From assembly GCA_025054955.1 (NCBI GenBank), contig JANWZE010000006.1:1-64000 (forward strand): DNA of 64,000 bases, read 5' to 3'. Below, piece after piece: positions 8,965 through 18,450 of the stretch. The stretch comes from Blastocatellia bacterium (lineage in GTDB: Bacteria; Acidobacteriota; Blastocatellia; HR10; J050). The first letter of the stretch is position 1; each line of letters begins with the position of its first letter. The position numbers and the translations under genes are program-made. A model generated the notes under the pieces. It was given only the letters and a program-made list of their open reading frames with translations, searched no databases and was not told where the DNA came from.

Positions 8965-9807
8965 TTACCCTCGCAGCCGCACCGGCACGATGACGCCTTT
9001 TCGTACACCATCGGTATCGGTGTAGACTACGAGTGATTCTAAGACAGTTGATGACAGTCGTTGACCCGGCAAGATCGCCACTTTGAATGAAACTTGTGTT
9101 TGCGTGGCCTGTGTTTGGCAGGTCACGTCTTCAATGACGAGCGCCTCATCTGCTGTGGGATACCACTCCACGTGAAGGGGGGCTGACTTCCATTGAATTG
9201 AGAGAAGGAAAGACCCGGCTGTGCCGTTGGGCGGGATAGAGCCTGACGTTCTCACCATCAGCGGACTATCAGCGCCCGTGCTCTCTTGCGGAAGCCGCCT
9301 CTGCCAGCTTGCGAACAACTCGGCATTGGCCGGGGCCGCTGCTTTGCTGACCGGCAGCGTGAGACTTAGATTGGCCTTACCAGGGATGCAGACCTGCTCA
9401 CAAGAGAGCCACTCGACTTTGGCTTGAATCCGAATGGTTGATCCAAGTGATACCGTCTTTGGCGCGAGCACCTTGGCTATGAACAGAACCGAATCAGAAT
9501 AGCCGTAGCCAACGATGTTTCCTGGTTGATCGAACCTCGTCGGGATAGGCCATTGCAGTGGGCCGAGGACGAAACCTTGGGGAACTTTGAACTCAACCAA
9601 CGTTGGCAAACCGGAATCGCCCGGATTCTTCCAATACACGTGCCAACCAGGCTTCATCCGGAGCAGCACACCCACTGTGAACGATTTTCCCGGTTGGATC
9701 GCCGCCACGTCGGCTAGCAATTCAGCCTGCACCGCGCCTTTGTCGGTTGAACCGCTACACGGAAGCGCCAAGAGGCAGAGCACAACGAATGTAATCCACA
9801 GTTTCAT
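8965..9807 (-). CDS. DsbD alpha-domain protein (stand-alone)
   Basis: A 280-residue exported protein matching the N-terminal periplasmic (alpha) domain of the thiol:disulfide interchange protein DsbD. Recognisable family features are the GWHVYWKNPGDSGLPT segment and the cysteine pair in WLSCEQVCIPG, which in DsbD-alpha passes electrons to periplasmic partners. The transmembrane beta and thioredoxin gamma domains of full DsbD (about 560 residues) are absent and not encoded next door. The start at 9807 gives a direct signal peptide (MKLWITFVVLCLLALP); an in-frame start 30 bases upstream is possible. It heads the pair with the peroxiredoxin-like gene. Confidence 0.8.
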   Translation of the reverse strand: MKLWITFVVLCLLALPCSGSTDKGAVQAELLADVAAIQPGKSFTVGVLLRMKPGWHVYWKNPGDSGLPTLVEFKVPQGFVLGPLQWPIPTRFDQPGNIVGYGYSDSVLFIAKVLAPKTVSLGSTIRIQAKVEWLSCEQVCIPGKANLSLTLPVSKAAAPANAELFASWQRRLPQESTGADSPLMVRTSGSIPPNGTAGSFLLSIQWKSAPLHVEWYPTADEALVIEDVTCQTQATQTQVSFKVAILPGQRLSSTVLESLVVYTDTDGVRKGVIVPVRLRG

Positions 9808-9936
9808 CGGATTTGAGGTCGGGATTCTAGTGATCAAAAGCGATTTGCGTCAAGAGAACGCGGCTGACTTCTAGCTTCTGGCTCCTGCCTCACACATGGA
9901 CCTTCTCCAGACTATTGGTATCAGATGAAACTCCCG

Positions 9937-10356
9937 TTAAAACGTTAGGACAGCATCGGCATCAGACACGGCGGTTTCCAGAAATTCTTTGATCTCGCAA
10001 ATTGCGTCAATTTCCGGGATGAGGTCCTGTTGGTGCAACCCGCAGATGAACATGGAGGAAGCACAGGCGAAGAACTGCACGTCGTCGCCGTGCTGTTTGG
10101 CGTCGCGAAGAAATGTGTGCAGCGTGTGGAAGTCGGCGGCCTGTAATCGAGCCAAAACGGCTTCTCCCAGGCCCTGATAGGCTTGTGAGAAATTGGTTTC
10201 GTTGATGTGGCTGTTGGTGACTTTCAGTAGCGCCTCATCACGAAAGAAGACGCGGACAGAGCGGTCGGGCACGGCTGTCAGCGCGCGGATCAATGTGGCC
10301 ACCTGAACGAAGTTATTGAAGCTGCCTCGCGAGACGATGACGGCGACTTTTTTCAA
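9937..10356 (-). CDS. DsrE/DsrF-family sulfur-relay-like protein
   Basis: A 139-residue cytosolic protein of the DsrE/TusD fold. The beta-alpha opening KKVAVIVSRGSFNNFVQVAT and the cysteine-containing stretch FFACASSMFICGL agree with DsrE-like families that bind or transfer sulfur on conserved cysteines. The start is best placed at TTG 10356, which has GGGAGGAT 4 bases upstream; a longer ATG frame to 10479 adds an unrelated polar extension without a ribosome-binding site. It could belong with the redox pair downstream, separated by about 130 bp. No sulfur-oxidation genes are nearby. Confidence 0.7.
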   Translation of the reverse strand: MKKVAVIVSRGSFNNFVQVATLIRALTAVPDRSVRVFFRDEALLKVTNSHINETNFSQAYQGLGEAVLARLQAADFHTLHTFLRDAKQHGDDVQFFACASSMFICGLHQQDLIPEIDAICEIKEFLETAVSDADAVLTF

Positions 10357-10501
10357 CTCGATCCTCCCTGTGTATGAAGTTGGCTCATCTGTTATCGGCC
10401 TTCGATCAGGCGGTTCAGCCGCTGATCGTTGCCGATGGCTCAGGCCTTGAAAATAGCAGATTGGTCGAGCAGACGCCAAGCGAAAGAATTAGTGAAACGC
10501 C

Positions 10502-10531
10502 TTGAATCATGACGGCAAGGTCTGGTATAAA
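10502..10531 (+). promoter_or_regulatory. Sigma-70-type promoter for the MTHFR-like gene
   Basis: TTGAAT (10502-10507), an 18-bp spacer, then TATAAA (10526-10531) preceded by TG at one base distance (extended -10). Transcription would start near 10538, giving a leader of about 24 bases with AAGGAGG in front of the GTG start. The leader is too short for a SAM or cobalamin riboswitch. Confidence 0.65.
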
Positions 10532-10561
10532 AAGGCTTTCGATTAAGGAGGTTGTTCACGA

Positions 10562-11527
10562 GTGAGTTTGCTGGGTGCACTCCGGCGGAAACGACAACAG
10601 AATGAGCATGTGTTCAGTGTCGAGATTAGCCCGCCGATGAACTATCCGGGACTGGTCAAGACCAGCGAACTGTTGGAGGCGCTCAAGGCGCTAGACCTGG
10701 ACGCACTGGCTATCACCAACAGCACCGGAGGCAGCTTCAGATTGAATCCGCTGGCCGTTGTGGAAGTCGTTCAGGCTTCCATGCGCGTCCCCATCATTGT
10801 GCATATCACGGCGCGGGATGAAGGCTCGTACCGAACGGTTTACACCCATGTGGACCAGATGGCGTTGCACGGCGTGGCGCATGTGTTGATCATTCGCGGT
10901 GATCCCAGTCCGGTCAATTCGCGCCAGACCGACGCCTACAAATTCACCACGGTGGAATTGGTCAAGCTGATGTATGACTACAGCCGCCAACAAAACTACG
11001 CGCTGGAAATCCTGGTGGCTGGACATCCGGAATGGCAGAGCACATTGACCAAGCACATGCGCTACCAAAAGCAGAAAATTGACAATGGCGCGCAGGGAAT
11101 CATTGCCAACATCGTCACCGACGCCGACAGTTATTGCCGCTATGTGGATGCCGCGCTGGCTCATCAGGTGAATGTGCCCATCTTTCCATCGGTCATTCCA
11201 TTAACCAGCCTGACGCGGTGTGAGTTTTTGCGCAAGACGTTACACGTGCCGGTTCCCTCGTCTGTTACTGAGCGATTAAGTCGCTTCACTGAGAAGGAGG
11301 ACCTGCGCCGCGCCGGTGTAGAAATTTCTGGCCAGATTGCCCAAGAGCTGTTGCGACGCGGCGCGCCGGGCATCAATTTCAACGTCATTTTTCCTCAAGA
11401 CGTGCAATCGGTCAAAGAATTGTTGCAGCAGGTGCGCGGCTACGCGAGCATCTGGGAGAAATATCAAATTGATGACCCGGAGGAAATTGAGTATTTCGGC
11501 GGCCTGCGAGAAGGCTATTTTAAGTGA
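10562..11527 (+). CDS. Methylenetetrahydrofolate reductase-like flavoprotein
   Basis: A 321-residue TIM-barrel protein of the MetF/MTHFR superfamily, which reduces 5,10-methylenetetrahydrofolate to 5-methyltetrahydrofolate with FAD. The N-terminal VEISPP carries the catalytic glutamate position, and LIIRGDPSP carries the RGD aspartate of MetF. The usual ITQ motif (Gln contacting folate) is replaced here by GIIANIVTDAD, and the protein is slightly longer than typical MetF (about 290). It may therefore be a paralogue with another pterin or partner. The start is GTG at 10562 with AAGGAGG upstream. Confidence 0.75.
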   Translation: MSLLGALRRKRQQNEHVFSVEISPPMNYPGLVKTSELLEALKALDLDALAITNSTGGSFRLNPLAVVEVVQASMRVPIIVHITARDEGSYRTVYTHVDQMALHGVAHVLIIRGDPSPVNSRQTDAYKFTTVELVKLMYDYSRQQNYALEILVAGHPEWQSTLTKHMRYQKQKIDNGAQGIIANIVTDADSYCRYVDAALAHQVNVPIFPSVIPLTSLTRCEFLRKTLHVPVPSSVTERLSRFTEKEDLRRAGVEISGQIAQELLRRGAPGINFNVIFPQDVQSVKELLQQVRGYASIWEKYQIDDPEEIEYFGGLREGYFK

Positions 11528-11703
11528 CGATGGCGTATCAGCAGTATGGATGTTGTGATATACTGGTGGCCCTTAACGCGCGAGGGGAGTGCATGATGGC
11601 CTCACGGCAAGGAGCAAACGTGGTGAAGCAGCGCACAGGATCACCTTTGAAATGATGGCGCGAGTGACGTCAATCGCAAGAGATTCAGAGCGGGATTGAG
11701 CTT

Positions 11704-13938
11704 ATGTCGCAGCAAGACGAACGATCCTATTTGCCGGCGCCGGTTCATGACGAGCGTGAGCCGGTGACCAGATTTTACGCGGCTGATTGGTATCGCCATG
11801 CCACGACCGCGCAGCGCGATGTTCATCTGCTGGATTACTGGCGCATTCTGAAAAAGCGAAAGTGGATTGGACTAGGCGCGTTGCTGGTGGTGGTCACAGT
11901 GACGGCGATTCGCATGTATCAAGCGCAAGCGATTTATGTGGCCTCTGGCAAGGTGATCATCAATCAGCAGATGCCGATCCGTCTGGCCAACGATCAAGAA
12001 GGCACGATTGTGGCGGCTAATGACGCCCAGTATTTGGAAACGCAATTGAATGTGCTGCGGAGCAAGGCATTGGCGCGACGCGTGATTGATGAGCTGGCGC
12101 TGGCCCGGCGACCTGAATTTGCCGACCTGGCCGGCGTCGCTGATCCGACGCTGCGAGACAAGCTGATGCTGGATCGGTTCCTTGGCGGCCTGGATGTGAG
12201 CCTGCTGCGCAACACGCGAATTGTTCAGGTGAACTATGCTTCGCCTGACCCGCAACAAGCCGCGCTGGTGGTCAATACGCTGATGGAGCAGTTGATCAAA
12301 TACACGATTGACGCGCGACTGGAATCAACCCGGCAGGCGCGGGCGTGGCTCAATGAGCGGCTCACCAAGCTCCAGCAAGACTTAGAGGAGCAGCGGGAAA
12401 AGCTGGTGCAATACGGCAAAGAGAATCAAATCGTCGAGGTCGGTGAGAATCAAACGATTGCCATTGAACGCTTGATGGATTTGAACCGTCGGTTGGTGGA
12501 AGCCGAAGCGGACCGCATTCAAGCAGAGGCGCTCTATAACCTGAGTAAGAAAGCCTCTGCTGATACGCTGCCGGTGGTGATGGCCGACCCGATGGTGCAA
12601 GTGCTCCGGCAACGCATCGCCGAGGATCAGCGACGATTGATCGAATTGGAAAAGCGGTTCACCAACGAATGGCCTGAAGTCAAAACCTTGAAGAGCCAGA
12701 TCGAGGAATCGGAGCGTCAGTTGCAGGAAGCCAAGCAGCGCATCCTGGCCAAAGTGGAGGCCGACTATAAGACGGCGCTGGCTCGTGAGCAGAAATTGCG
12801 CGAGGAATTAGCCCGTCAGCGCGAAGAAACCGTGCGACAAAATGAGCAGGCCGCGCGGTTGTCTATTCAAAAGCAGCAGGTTGAGGCCAGCGCGCAAGTG
12901 TATGGTGGGTTGCTGCAAAAGCTGAACGATGTTGATCTGCTATCCACGCTGGAGACGACCAACATCCAGATTTTGGATCGCGCTCAGCCGCCGACCGTGC
13001 CGGCCCGTCCGCGCAAACTGTTTAATATCGGCGTGAGCGCACTGGTCGGATTGCTGGTGGGCATCCTCCTCTCGTTGTTTGTCGAGTATCTGGATAACAC
13101 GGTGAAATCCACCGAAGATGTTGACCGATTGCTGGGGTTGCCGTCGCTTGGCGTGGTGCCGGCGTTGGAGAGTCTGGAAAGGAAGGGCCGCCTCTCGTTG
13201 CCTCGTTTGCATAGCAGCAGACAGTCTTCCGGTCCAATTTTGATTGTGGATGACCATCATCGGTTGAGTTTCGGCGAAGCCTTTCGCTCGCTGCGCACAT
13301 CGGTGCTGCTGTCGAACGCAGAACGACCGCCGCGCACGATTCTGTTTACCAGCAGCAGTCCGGGCGAGGGCAAGACGACAACGGCGGTCAATATGGCATT
13401 GAGTCTGGCGCAAACCGGCGCTCGCGTCATTGTGGTGGATGGCGATTTGCGCAAGCCTGGGTTGCACAAAATGTTTCGCATGAAAAATCAACATGGCTTG
13501 TGCACCTACCTGACGCAGGCGGTTGATCTCGGCTCCGTCATCGAGCACAATCGGTTTGAAAATCTCTCGGTGATCCCTTCGGGGCCGATTCCGCCCAATC
13601 CGTCTGAGCTGCTCTCGTCCAGCAAGATGCGTGAAGCTATCACGCTGCTCAGTCAGCAGTATGATTTCGTCGTGATTGATTCGCCGCCGGTTTCCACGCC
13701 GGATGCGTTGATTCTCTCGACGATGGTGGATGGTGTCATCATGGTCATCCGCTGTGGACGAACGCCGCGCGATCTGGTGCACCGCGCGAAGCAGTCGCTT
13801 GATGACGTGAACGCGAAAATCTTTGGCGTGGTGCTCAATCGTGTGGATGTGAATCAGGACGGCTACTACCATTACTACCGCTACTACTACTACTACTCGG
13901 ATCAGCAAGCTGAGGAAACACCGCCGGCGGTCACATAA
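11704..13938 (+). CDS. Wzc-type polysaccharide co-polymerase and tyrosine autokinase
   Basis: A bifunctional inner-membrane protein for exopolysaccharide chain-length control and BY-kinase signalling. Order: a cytoplasmic N-terminus, a Wzz domain starting near 40 with the first membrane helix around 60-75, a long coiled coil (about 200-410), a second helix near 440-460, then the kinase. Walker A is PGEGKTTTA near 551-559, Walker A' VVDGDLRKPG near 577-586 and Walker B FVVIDSPP near 654-661. The C-terminus is a tyrosine cluster (GYYHYYRYYYYYS, nine Tyr, near 719-731), the autophosphorylation tail. A possible extended -10 (TGATATACT) lies at 11556-11564. It heads the EPS cluster. Confidence 0.93.
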   Translation: MSQQDERSYLPAPVHDEREPVTRFYAADWYRHATTAQRDVHLLDYWRILKKRKWIGLGALLVVVTVTAIRMYQAQAIYVASGKVIINQQMPIRLANDQEGTIVAANDAQYLETQLNVLRSKALARRVIDELALARRPEFADLAGVADPTLRDKLMLDRFLGGLDVSLLRNTRIVQVNYASPDPQQAALVVNTLMEQLIKYTIDARLESTRQARAWLNERLTKLQQDLEEQREKLVQYGKENQIVEVGENQTIAIERLMDLNRRLVEAEADRIQAEALYNLSKKASADTLPVVMADPMVQVLRQRIAEDQRRLIELEKRFTNEWPEVKTLKSQIEESERQLQEAKQRILAKVEADYKTALAREQKLREELARQREETVRQNEQAARLSIQKQQVEASAQVYGGLLQKLNDVDLLSTLETTNIQILDRAQPPTVPARPRKLFNIGVSALVGLLVGILLSLFVEYLDNTVKSTEDVDRLLGLPSLGVVPALESLERKGRLSLPRLHSSRQSSGPILIVDDHHRLSFGEAFRSLRTSVLLSNAERPPRTILFTSSSPGEGKTTTAVNMALSLAQTGARVIVVDGDLRKPGLHKMFRMKNQHGLCTYLTQAVDLGSVIEHNRFENLSVIPSGPIPPNPSELLSSSKMREAITLLSQQYDFVVIDSPPVSTPDALILSTMVDGVIMVIRCGRTPRDLVHRAKQSLDDVNAKIFGVVLNRVDVNQDGYYHYYRYYYYYSDQQAEETPPAVT

Positions 13939-13966
13939 AGACCGACGCAGCCGGGGGCGCGCGCGT

Positions 13967-14737
13967 ATGATTGACATTCACTGTCACATCCTGCCAGGCA
14001 TTGACGACGGAGCCAGGTCGTTCGATGAAGCAGTGGCGTTGGGTGAACTCCTGATCAAGGAAGGCGTCAGCACGGTGGTAGCGACGCCACACGTCTTTCA
14101 TCTGCGCTACGCCACGCCAACGAGCGAACAGATGCTGAGCCGATTGACATGGTTGAATGAAGCGTTTGCTGGACGGCTGCGGGTGGTCTGCGGCGCTGAA
14201 GTATGCGCTGTGCCGGAAGCGCTCAGCGTGTTACGCCGTCCAGAGCTTTTGATCAACGGCGGGCCTTATATGCTGGTCGAGTTTCCCAGCGAGATCGTGC
14301 CGCATGGCGCAGAAAACTTGTTGTTTGAACTGATCGCATCAGGCGTGCGCCCGATCATCGCTCACCCTGAACGGAATCGTGTATTGGTGAATGATCCAGA
14401 GCGGTTGCGCACGTTTGTACACATGGGGTGCTATGCACAGTTGACTGCGCCCTACCTGCTTGCCAACAACAGCGCGCGGCGGCTGGCGTTGCGATGGATT
14501 GAGTCGGGCCTCATTCATTTCGTTGCGTCGGATTCACACCGCTCGGATTGGCGTGCGCCGCGCCTGGCTGCGCCATATCAGGTGGTGGAGAGAGAGTGCG
14601 GCGCGGCTGTCGCACACGCCCTGTTTGTCGCCAATCCGCAGGCCGTCATTCGGGGTGAGACGTTGCCGTTTGCGCCTGAGCTGCGCGTGTTCAACAAAAC
14701 AAAATCAAGCTGGTGGCGATCGCTATGGGGAGGTTGA
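13967..14737 (+). CDS. CpsB/CapC-family PHP tyrosine phosphatase
   Basis: A 256-residue manganese-dependent protein-tyrosine phosphatase of the PHP superfamily, the usual partner that dephosphorylates the Wzc/CpsD tyrosine tail. Metal-ligand motifs are visible: DIHCHILPGIDDGA at 3-16, ATPHVF near 43, the IAHPERN motif near 131-137, and SDSH near 185. It starts 28 bp after the kinase gene, an arrangement typical of capsule and EPS clusters. The reversible phosphorylation pair probably governs export or chain length of the polymer made by this cluster. Confidence 0.9.
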   Translation: MIDIHCHILPGIDDGARSFDEAVALGELLIKEGVSTVVATPHVFHLRYATPTSEQMLSRLTWLNEAFAGRLRVVCGAEVCAVPEALSVLRRPELLINGGPYMLVEFPSEIVPHGAENLLFELIASGVRPIIAHPERNRVLVNDPERLRTFVHMGCYAQLTAPYLLANNSARRLALRWIESGLIHFVASDSHRSDWRAPRLAAPYQVVERECGAAVAHALFVANPQAVIRGETLPFAPELRVFNKTKSSWWRSLWGG

Positions 14738-14774
14738 GAGGGAGCGTGTAGAGCAATCAGCGAGGAGCGTTTGT

Positions 14775-16100
14775 ATGGCGAACGTGTGTGTTATTGGCGC
14801 CGGGCATGTTGGCTTGGTCTCGGCAGCCTGTTTTGCGAAGTTAGGTCATCAGGTCATCGCCGTGGATAAAAACGAAGAGCGGATTCGCCAACTGCATCAG
14901 GGGCGCAGTCCATTTTATGAGCCGGGGCTTGACGAGTTGCTTCATGAGGCCGTAGCCAAGCAGCGGCTCATGTTCTCGACCGATGTTGCTGACGGAGTCA
15001 ACCGGAGCGAGATCATTTTTATTTGCGTGGGCACGCCGCCGATGGCGGATGGCGGAGCTGACTTGTCACAGGTGGAAGAGGTGGCTCGCATGGTCGCGCA
15101 CACGATGACCGATTACAAGCTGATCGTGGAGAAGAGCACTGTGCCGGTCAAGACCTCTCAGTGGATCAAGCGGACGGTCGGCTTATTCAAGCGCAGTGGC
15201 GTTGAATTTGACGTGGCCAGCAACCCAGAATTCTTGCGCGAAGGCACGGCGATCAAGGATTTCATGGAGCCGGATCGCATCGTCATTGGCGTTGAGTCGG
15301 AGCGGGCCAAGGCGCTGATGCTCAAACTCTACGAAGGATTCAATTGCCCGGTACTGGTGACAGACATCAATACCGCCGAGATCATTAAGCATGCGTCCAA
15401 TTCATTTCTGGCGATGAAAATTTCATTTATCAACATGATCGCCGATTTGTGTGAGCGCACGGGAGCGGATGTCCAGATGGTGGCCGAGGGGATGGGCTAT
15501 GATCGGCGGATTGGTCGTTCGTTTCTCAATGCGGGCGCTGGCTATGGCGGGTCATGTTTTCCGAAGGATGTCAAAGCGTTCGCCAAAATCGCCGAAGATT
15601 TGGGATTGAACTTCGAGTTGTTAAAAGAAGTTGATCGCATCAACGAATCGCGCGTGGGCCGGCTCATGGAGCGCCTCAAAGAAGCGCTTTGGATGTGTCG
15701 CAACAAAACGATTGGCGTGCTCGGACTGGCGTTCAAGCCGGACACGGATGATATACGCGAATCGGTCAGCCTCAAAGTGATCCGGCAGCTCCTGGATCAA
15801 GGCGCGCGCTTGAAGTTGTATGATGCCAAAGCTGCTGAGAACATGAAGCGCGAATTTCCTCCTCAGCCGGACATCGTGCAATACGTTGATTCACCGTATG
15901 AGGCCGCTCGCGATGCCGAAGCGCTGCTGATCTTGACCGAGTGGGACGAATTCAAGCATCTGGATTTACCTCGTGTCAAAACGCTCATGCGCACGCCCAT
16001 TATCGTGGATGGACGCAATGTGTTTGATCCGGCGCGGGTGCGCGAGCTGGGTTTTGAATATTACTGCATGGGGCGACAGAGTGTGCGAAATCATTTCTAA
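14775..16100 (+). CDS. ugd: UDP-glucose 6-dehydrogenase
   Basis: A 441-residue NAD-dependent enzyme oxidising UDP-glucose to UDP-glucuronate. GAGHVGLVSAACFAKLGH near 8-25 is the Rossmann glycine loop, and GGSCFPKD near 257 contains the catalytic cysteine. The start is ATG 14775, after AGGAGCG; the frame is open further upstream into the phosphatase gene but that is an overlap shadow. UDP-glucuronate is the substrate of the UDP-xylose synthase encoded next, so the two form a two-step pathway. Confidence 0.92.
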   Translation: MANVCVIGAGHVGLVSAACFAKLGHQVIAVDKNEERIRQLHQGRSPFYEPGLDELLHEAVAKQRLMFSTDVADGVNRSEIIFICVGTPPMADGGADLSQVEEVARMVAHTMTDYKLIVEKSTVPVKTSQWIKRTVGLFKRSGVEFDVASNPEFLREGTAIKDFMEPDRIVIGVESERAKALMLKLYEGFNCPVLVTDINTAEIIKHASNSFLAMKISFINMIADLCERTGADVQMVAEGMGYDRRIGRSFLNAGAGYGGSCFPKDVKAFAKIAEDLGLNFELLKEVDRINESRVGRLMERLKEALWMCRNKTIGVLGLAFKPDTDDIRESVSLKVIRQLLDQGARLKLYDAKAAENMKREFPPQPDIVQYVDSPYEAARDAEALLILTEWDEFKHLDLPRVKTLMRTPIIVDGRNVFDPARVRELGFEYYCMGRQSVRNHF

Positions 16101-16154
16101 CAAGCGTCAGTATTTCAGCCTTCAGGTATCAGGCTCATGGCTTGGCCTGTATCC

Positions 16155-16215
16155 GAGGTCGAGGCCTGATGTTTGAAATCTGATGTCTGAAGTCTGATGT
16201 GTGAAATCTGAGGTT
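16155..16215. repeat. TCTGATGT/GAAATC micro-repeat
   Basis: A low-complexity stretch of imperfect 10-12-bp units (TGAAATCTGATGTCTGAAGT and variants) lies directly before the UDP-xylose synthase gene. It resembles, in style, the CCGAAATCCGAAGCACG units at 32123-32370. It may act only as spacer; no Shine-Dalgarno stronger than GAGG is seen for the next gene. Confidence 0.5.
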
Positions 16216-16222
16216 TGGTCAG

Positions 16223-17179
16223 ATGGCGACAGTATTGATTACGGGTGGAGCGGGATTTCTTGGATCGCATTTGTGCGATCGGTTTATCACAGCCGGCTGG
16301 GATGTGATTGCGATGGATAGCTTCTTGACAGGCACGCCGGATAATATCGAGCATCTGTTGGGGCATCCCAGTTTCCGCTTTATCAAGTACGATGTGACGC
16401 ATTACGTCTATGTGGCGGGACCGGTTGACCTGGTGCTGCACTTTGCCTGTCCGGCCAGTCCGGCTGATTATTTGCGGTACAAAATTCACACGATGAAGGT
16501 AGATTCGTTGGGCACGCTGCACACGCTTGGACTTGCCAAAGCGAAAGGCGCGCGGTACGTGCTCGCCTCAACGTCCGAAGTCTACGGCGACCCGACGGTG
16601 CATCCGCAGCCGGAAAGCTACTGGGGCAACGTCAATCCCAACGGTCCCCGCTCCGTTTACGATGAGGCCAAGCGCTTCTCTGAAGCGTTGGCGATGGCCT
16701 ATCATCACACACATGGGATTGATGTGCGGATTGCGCGTATCTTCAATGTCTACGGCGAGCGAATGCGCATGGAAGATGGGCGCGCCGTGCCGAACTTCAT
16801 CGTGCAGGCGTTGCGTCAGGAGCCGATCACCGTCTACGGGGATGGCACGCAGACCCGCAGCTTTTGTTACGTCAGCGACCTGGTCGAAGGTGTCTACCGG
16901 TTAGCGACCTATCCGAATATCGCTGGAGAGGTGATCAACCTGGGCAATCCTGACGAGTACTCGCTGTTGCAGATGGCGCGGTATGTTAAGGAAATTGTCG
17001 GGGCTTCGTCGGAGATTGTCTTCAAGCCGTTGCCACAAGATGATCCCAAGCGGCGGCGGCCGGACATCACCAAAGCGCGCATGCTGCTCGGTTGGGAACC
17101 GCAAGTCCCATTAAAGGAAGGCATGCAGCGAACGGTCGCCTACTTCAGAAAGATGTTGGAGAAATACGGACAGGCATGA
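16223..17179 (+). CDS. UDP-glucuronate decarboxylase (UDP-xylose synthase)
   Basis: A 318-residue extended SDR enzyme converting UDP-glucuronate to UDP-xylose with bound NAD. Evidence: [11 protein letters not shown] glycine loop near 7-17, STSEVYGDP near 117, active-site Tyr and Lys in [11 protein letters not shown], and the UXS-type signatures [19 protein letters not shown] and [17 protein letters not shown], which separate UXS from other epimerases. It lies between the UDP-glucose dehydrogenase and a second sugar dehydrogenase, with which it overlaps by four bases (ATGA). Confidence 0.9.
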   Translation: MATVLITGGAGFLGSHLCDRFITAGWDVIAMDSFLTGTPDNIEHLLGHPSFRFIKYDVTHYVYVAGPVDLVLHFACPASPADYLRYKIHTMKVDSLGTLHTLGLAKAKGARYVLASTSEVYGDPTVHPQPESYWGNVNPNGPRSVYDEAKRFSEALAMAYHHTHGIDVRIARIFNVYGERMRMEDGRAVPNFIVQALRQEPITVYGDGTQTRSFCYVSDLVEGVYRLATYPNIAGEVINLGNPDEYSLLQMARYVKEIVGASSEIVFKPLPQDDPKRRRPDITKARMLLGWEPQVPLKEGMQRTVAYFRKMLEKYGQA

Positions 17180-18438
17180 ATACAGTTGCCGTTATTGGTT
17201 TGGGGTATGTTGGTCTTCCGTTGGCGCTGGCGTTCGCTGAAGAGAGGCTGCAGACCTACGGCTTAGACGTGGACGCTGAGCGGGTGGAGAGCTTGCGACG
17301 CGGTGTCTCCTACATTGGTGATGTGTCTGATGAGGAGCTACGGCGCGTGCGCTCCCACTTCACGCCGACGACCGATTCAACGATCCTCGGACAAGTGGAC
17401 GCAGCGATCATTTGCGTGCCGACGCCGCTGCGTAAGACGAGGGACCCGGATATTTCGTACGTCATCACAGCCGCCGAGGAGGTGGCCAAGCATCTTCATC
17501 CGGGTATGCTCGTGGTGTTGGAAAGCACGACCTATCCGGGCACAACAGAAGAAGCGCTCAAGCCGTTGCTCGAAGCCACTGGGCTCAAAGTCGGAAAAGA
17601 TTTCTTTCTGGCTTTTTCTCCTGAGCGAATTGATCCGGCCAATAAGCAGTTCACCGTGCGGAACACACCGAAGGTGGTCGGCGGCGTGACACCAGCTTGC
17701 ACGGAGCGAGCCGTGAGTTTGTATCGGCGCGTTGTGAATCAGGTCGTGCCGGTGGCCTCGGCGACAACAGCCGAGCTGACCAAACTGCTGGAAAACACGT
17801 TCCGCGTCATCAATATCGGGTTGGTGAATGAAATGGCCATGTTGTGCCATCGCATGGGCGTTGATGTCTGGGAGGTAGTCGAAGCCGCTGCCACCAAGCC
17901 GTTTGGCTTCATGCCGTTTTATCCGGGGCCGGGCATTGGCGGCCACTGTATTCCGGTTGATCCGTTGTATCTGTCGTGGCGAGCCAAAGGGTACAATTTC
18001 ACCACGCGCTTCATCGAGTTGGCCGATGAAGTCAATCGTCGCATGCCTGAATACGTGGTGACGTTGATCGCTGACGCCTTAAACAATGTTGGTAAGCCGA
18101 TCCGCGGATCGAGGATTTTGTTGCTGGGGATGGCCTACAAGAAAGACGTCTCAGATGTGCGCGAGTCGCCGGCGTTGGAGGTGCTGGAGCTGCTCAGCCG
18201 CCGCGGCGCTCGGCTCAGTTACCATGATCCGTTTGTGCCCCAACTTGTTCAGCAGGGTCGGCCGTTGCGCTCTGTGGCCTTGACCGAGGCGGTGTTGGCC
18301 GAGAGCGATTGTGCTGTGGTGTTGACCGATCACAGCGCCTACGATTGGCCCTGGATCGTCAACCATTCAAACCTCGTCGTGGACACCCGCAATGCGACAA
18401 AGGCGCTGGGTGCTCACCCGAAAATTTATCGGTTATAA
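17176..18438 (+). CDS. UDP-N-acetylhexosamine 6-dehydrogenase (WecC/TviB-like)
   Basis: A 420-residue member of the UDP-glucose/GDP-mannose dehydrogenase family. [16 protein letters not shown] near 8-23 is the NAD loop, FSPERIDP near 150 and [11 protein letters not shown] near 255 (catalytic Cys) are the subfamily signature of UDP-ManNAc/UDP-GlcNAc dehydrogenases rather than UDP-glucose dehydrogenases, which have GGSCFPKD. The product would be a UDP-HexNAc uronic acid. The start overlaps the previous stop (ATGA), indicating translational coupling. With the epimerase downstream it could supply UDP-GalNAcA (WbpO/WbpP-like route); the exact sugar is not decidable here. Confidence 0.85.
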   Translation: MNTVAVIGLGYVGLPLALAFAEERLQTYGLDVDAERVESLRRGVSYIGDVSDEELRRVRSHFTPTTDSTILGQVDAAIICVPTPLRKTRDPDISYVITAAEEVAKHLHPGMLVVLESTTYPGTTEEALKPLLEATGLKVGKDFFLAFSPERIDPANKQFTVRNTPKVVGGVTPACTERAVSLYRRVVNQVVPVASATTAELTKLLENTFRVINIGLVNEMAMLCHRMGVDVWEVVEAAATKPFGFMPFYPGPGIGGHCIPVDPLYLSWRAKGYNFTTRFIELADEVNRRMPEYVVTLIADALNNVGKPIRGSRILLLGMAYKKDVSDVRESPALEVLELLSRRGARLSYHDPFVPQLVQQGRPLRSVALTEAVLAESDCAVVLTDHSAYDWPWIVNHSNLVVDTRNATKALGAHPKIYRL

Positions 18439-18450
18439 ACGTTGATTGTT

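Noticed and set aside
10480-10561. SAM or cobalamin riboswitch before the MTHFR-like gene
   Set aside because: The leader predicted from the promoter is only about 24 bases, too short for any known class.
12940-13977. 345-codon frame antisense to the Wzc kinase gene
   Set aside because: Histidine/arginine-rich shadow of a well-supported gene, without ribosome-binding site or homology.
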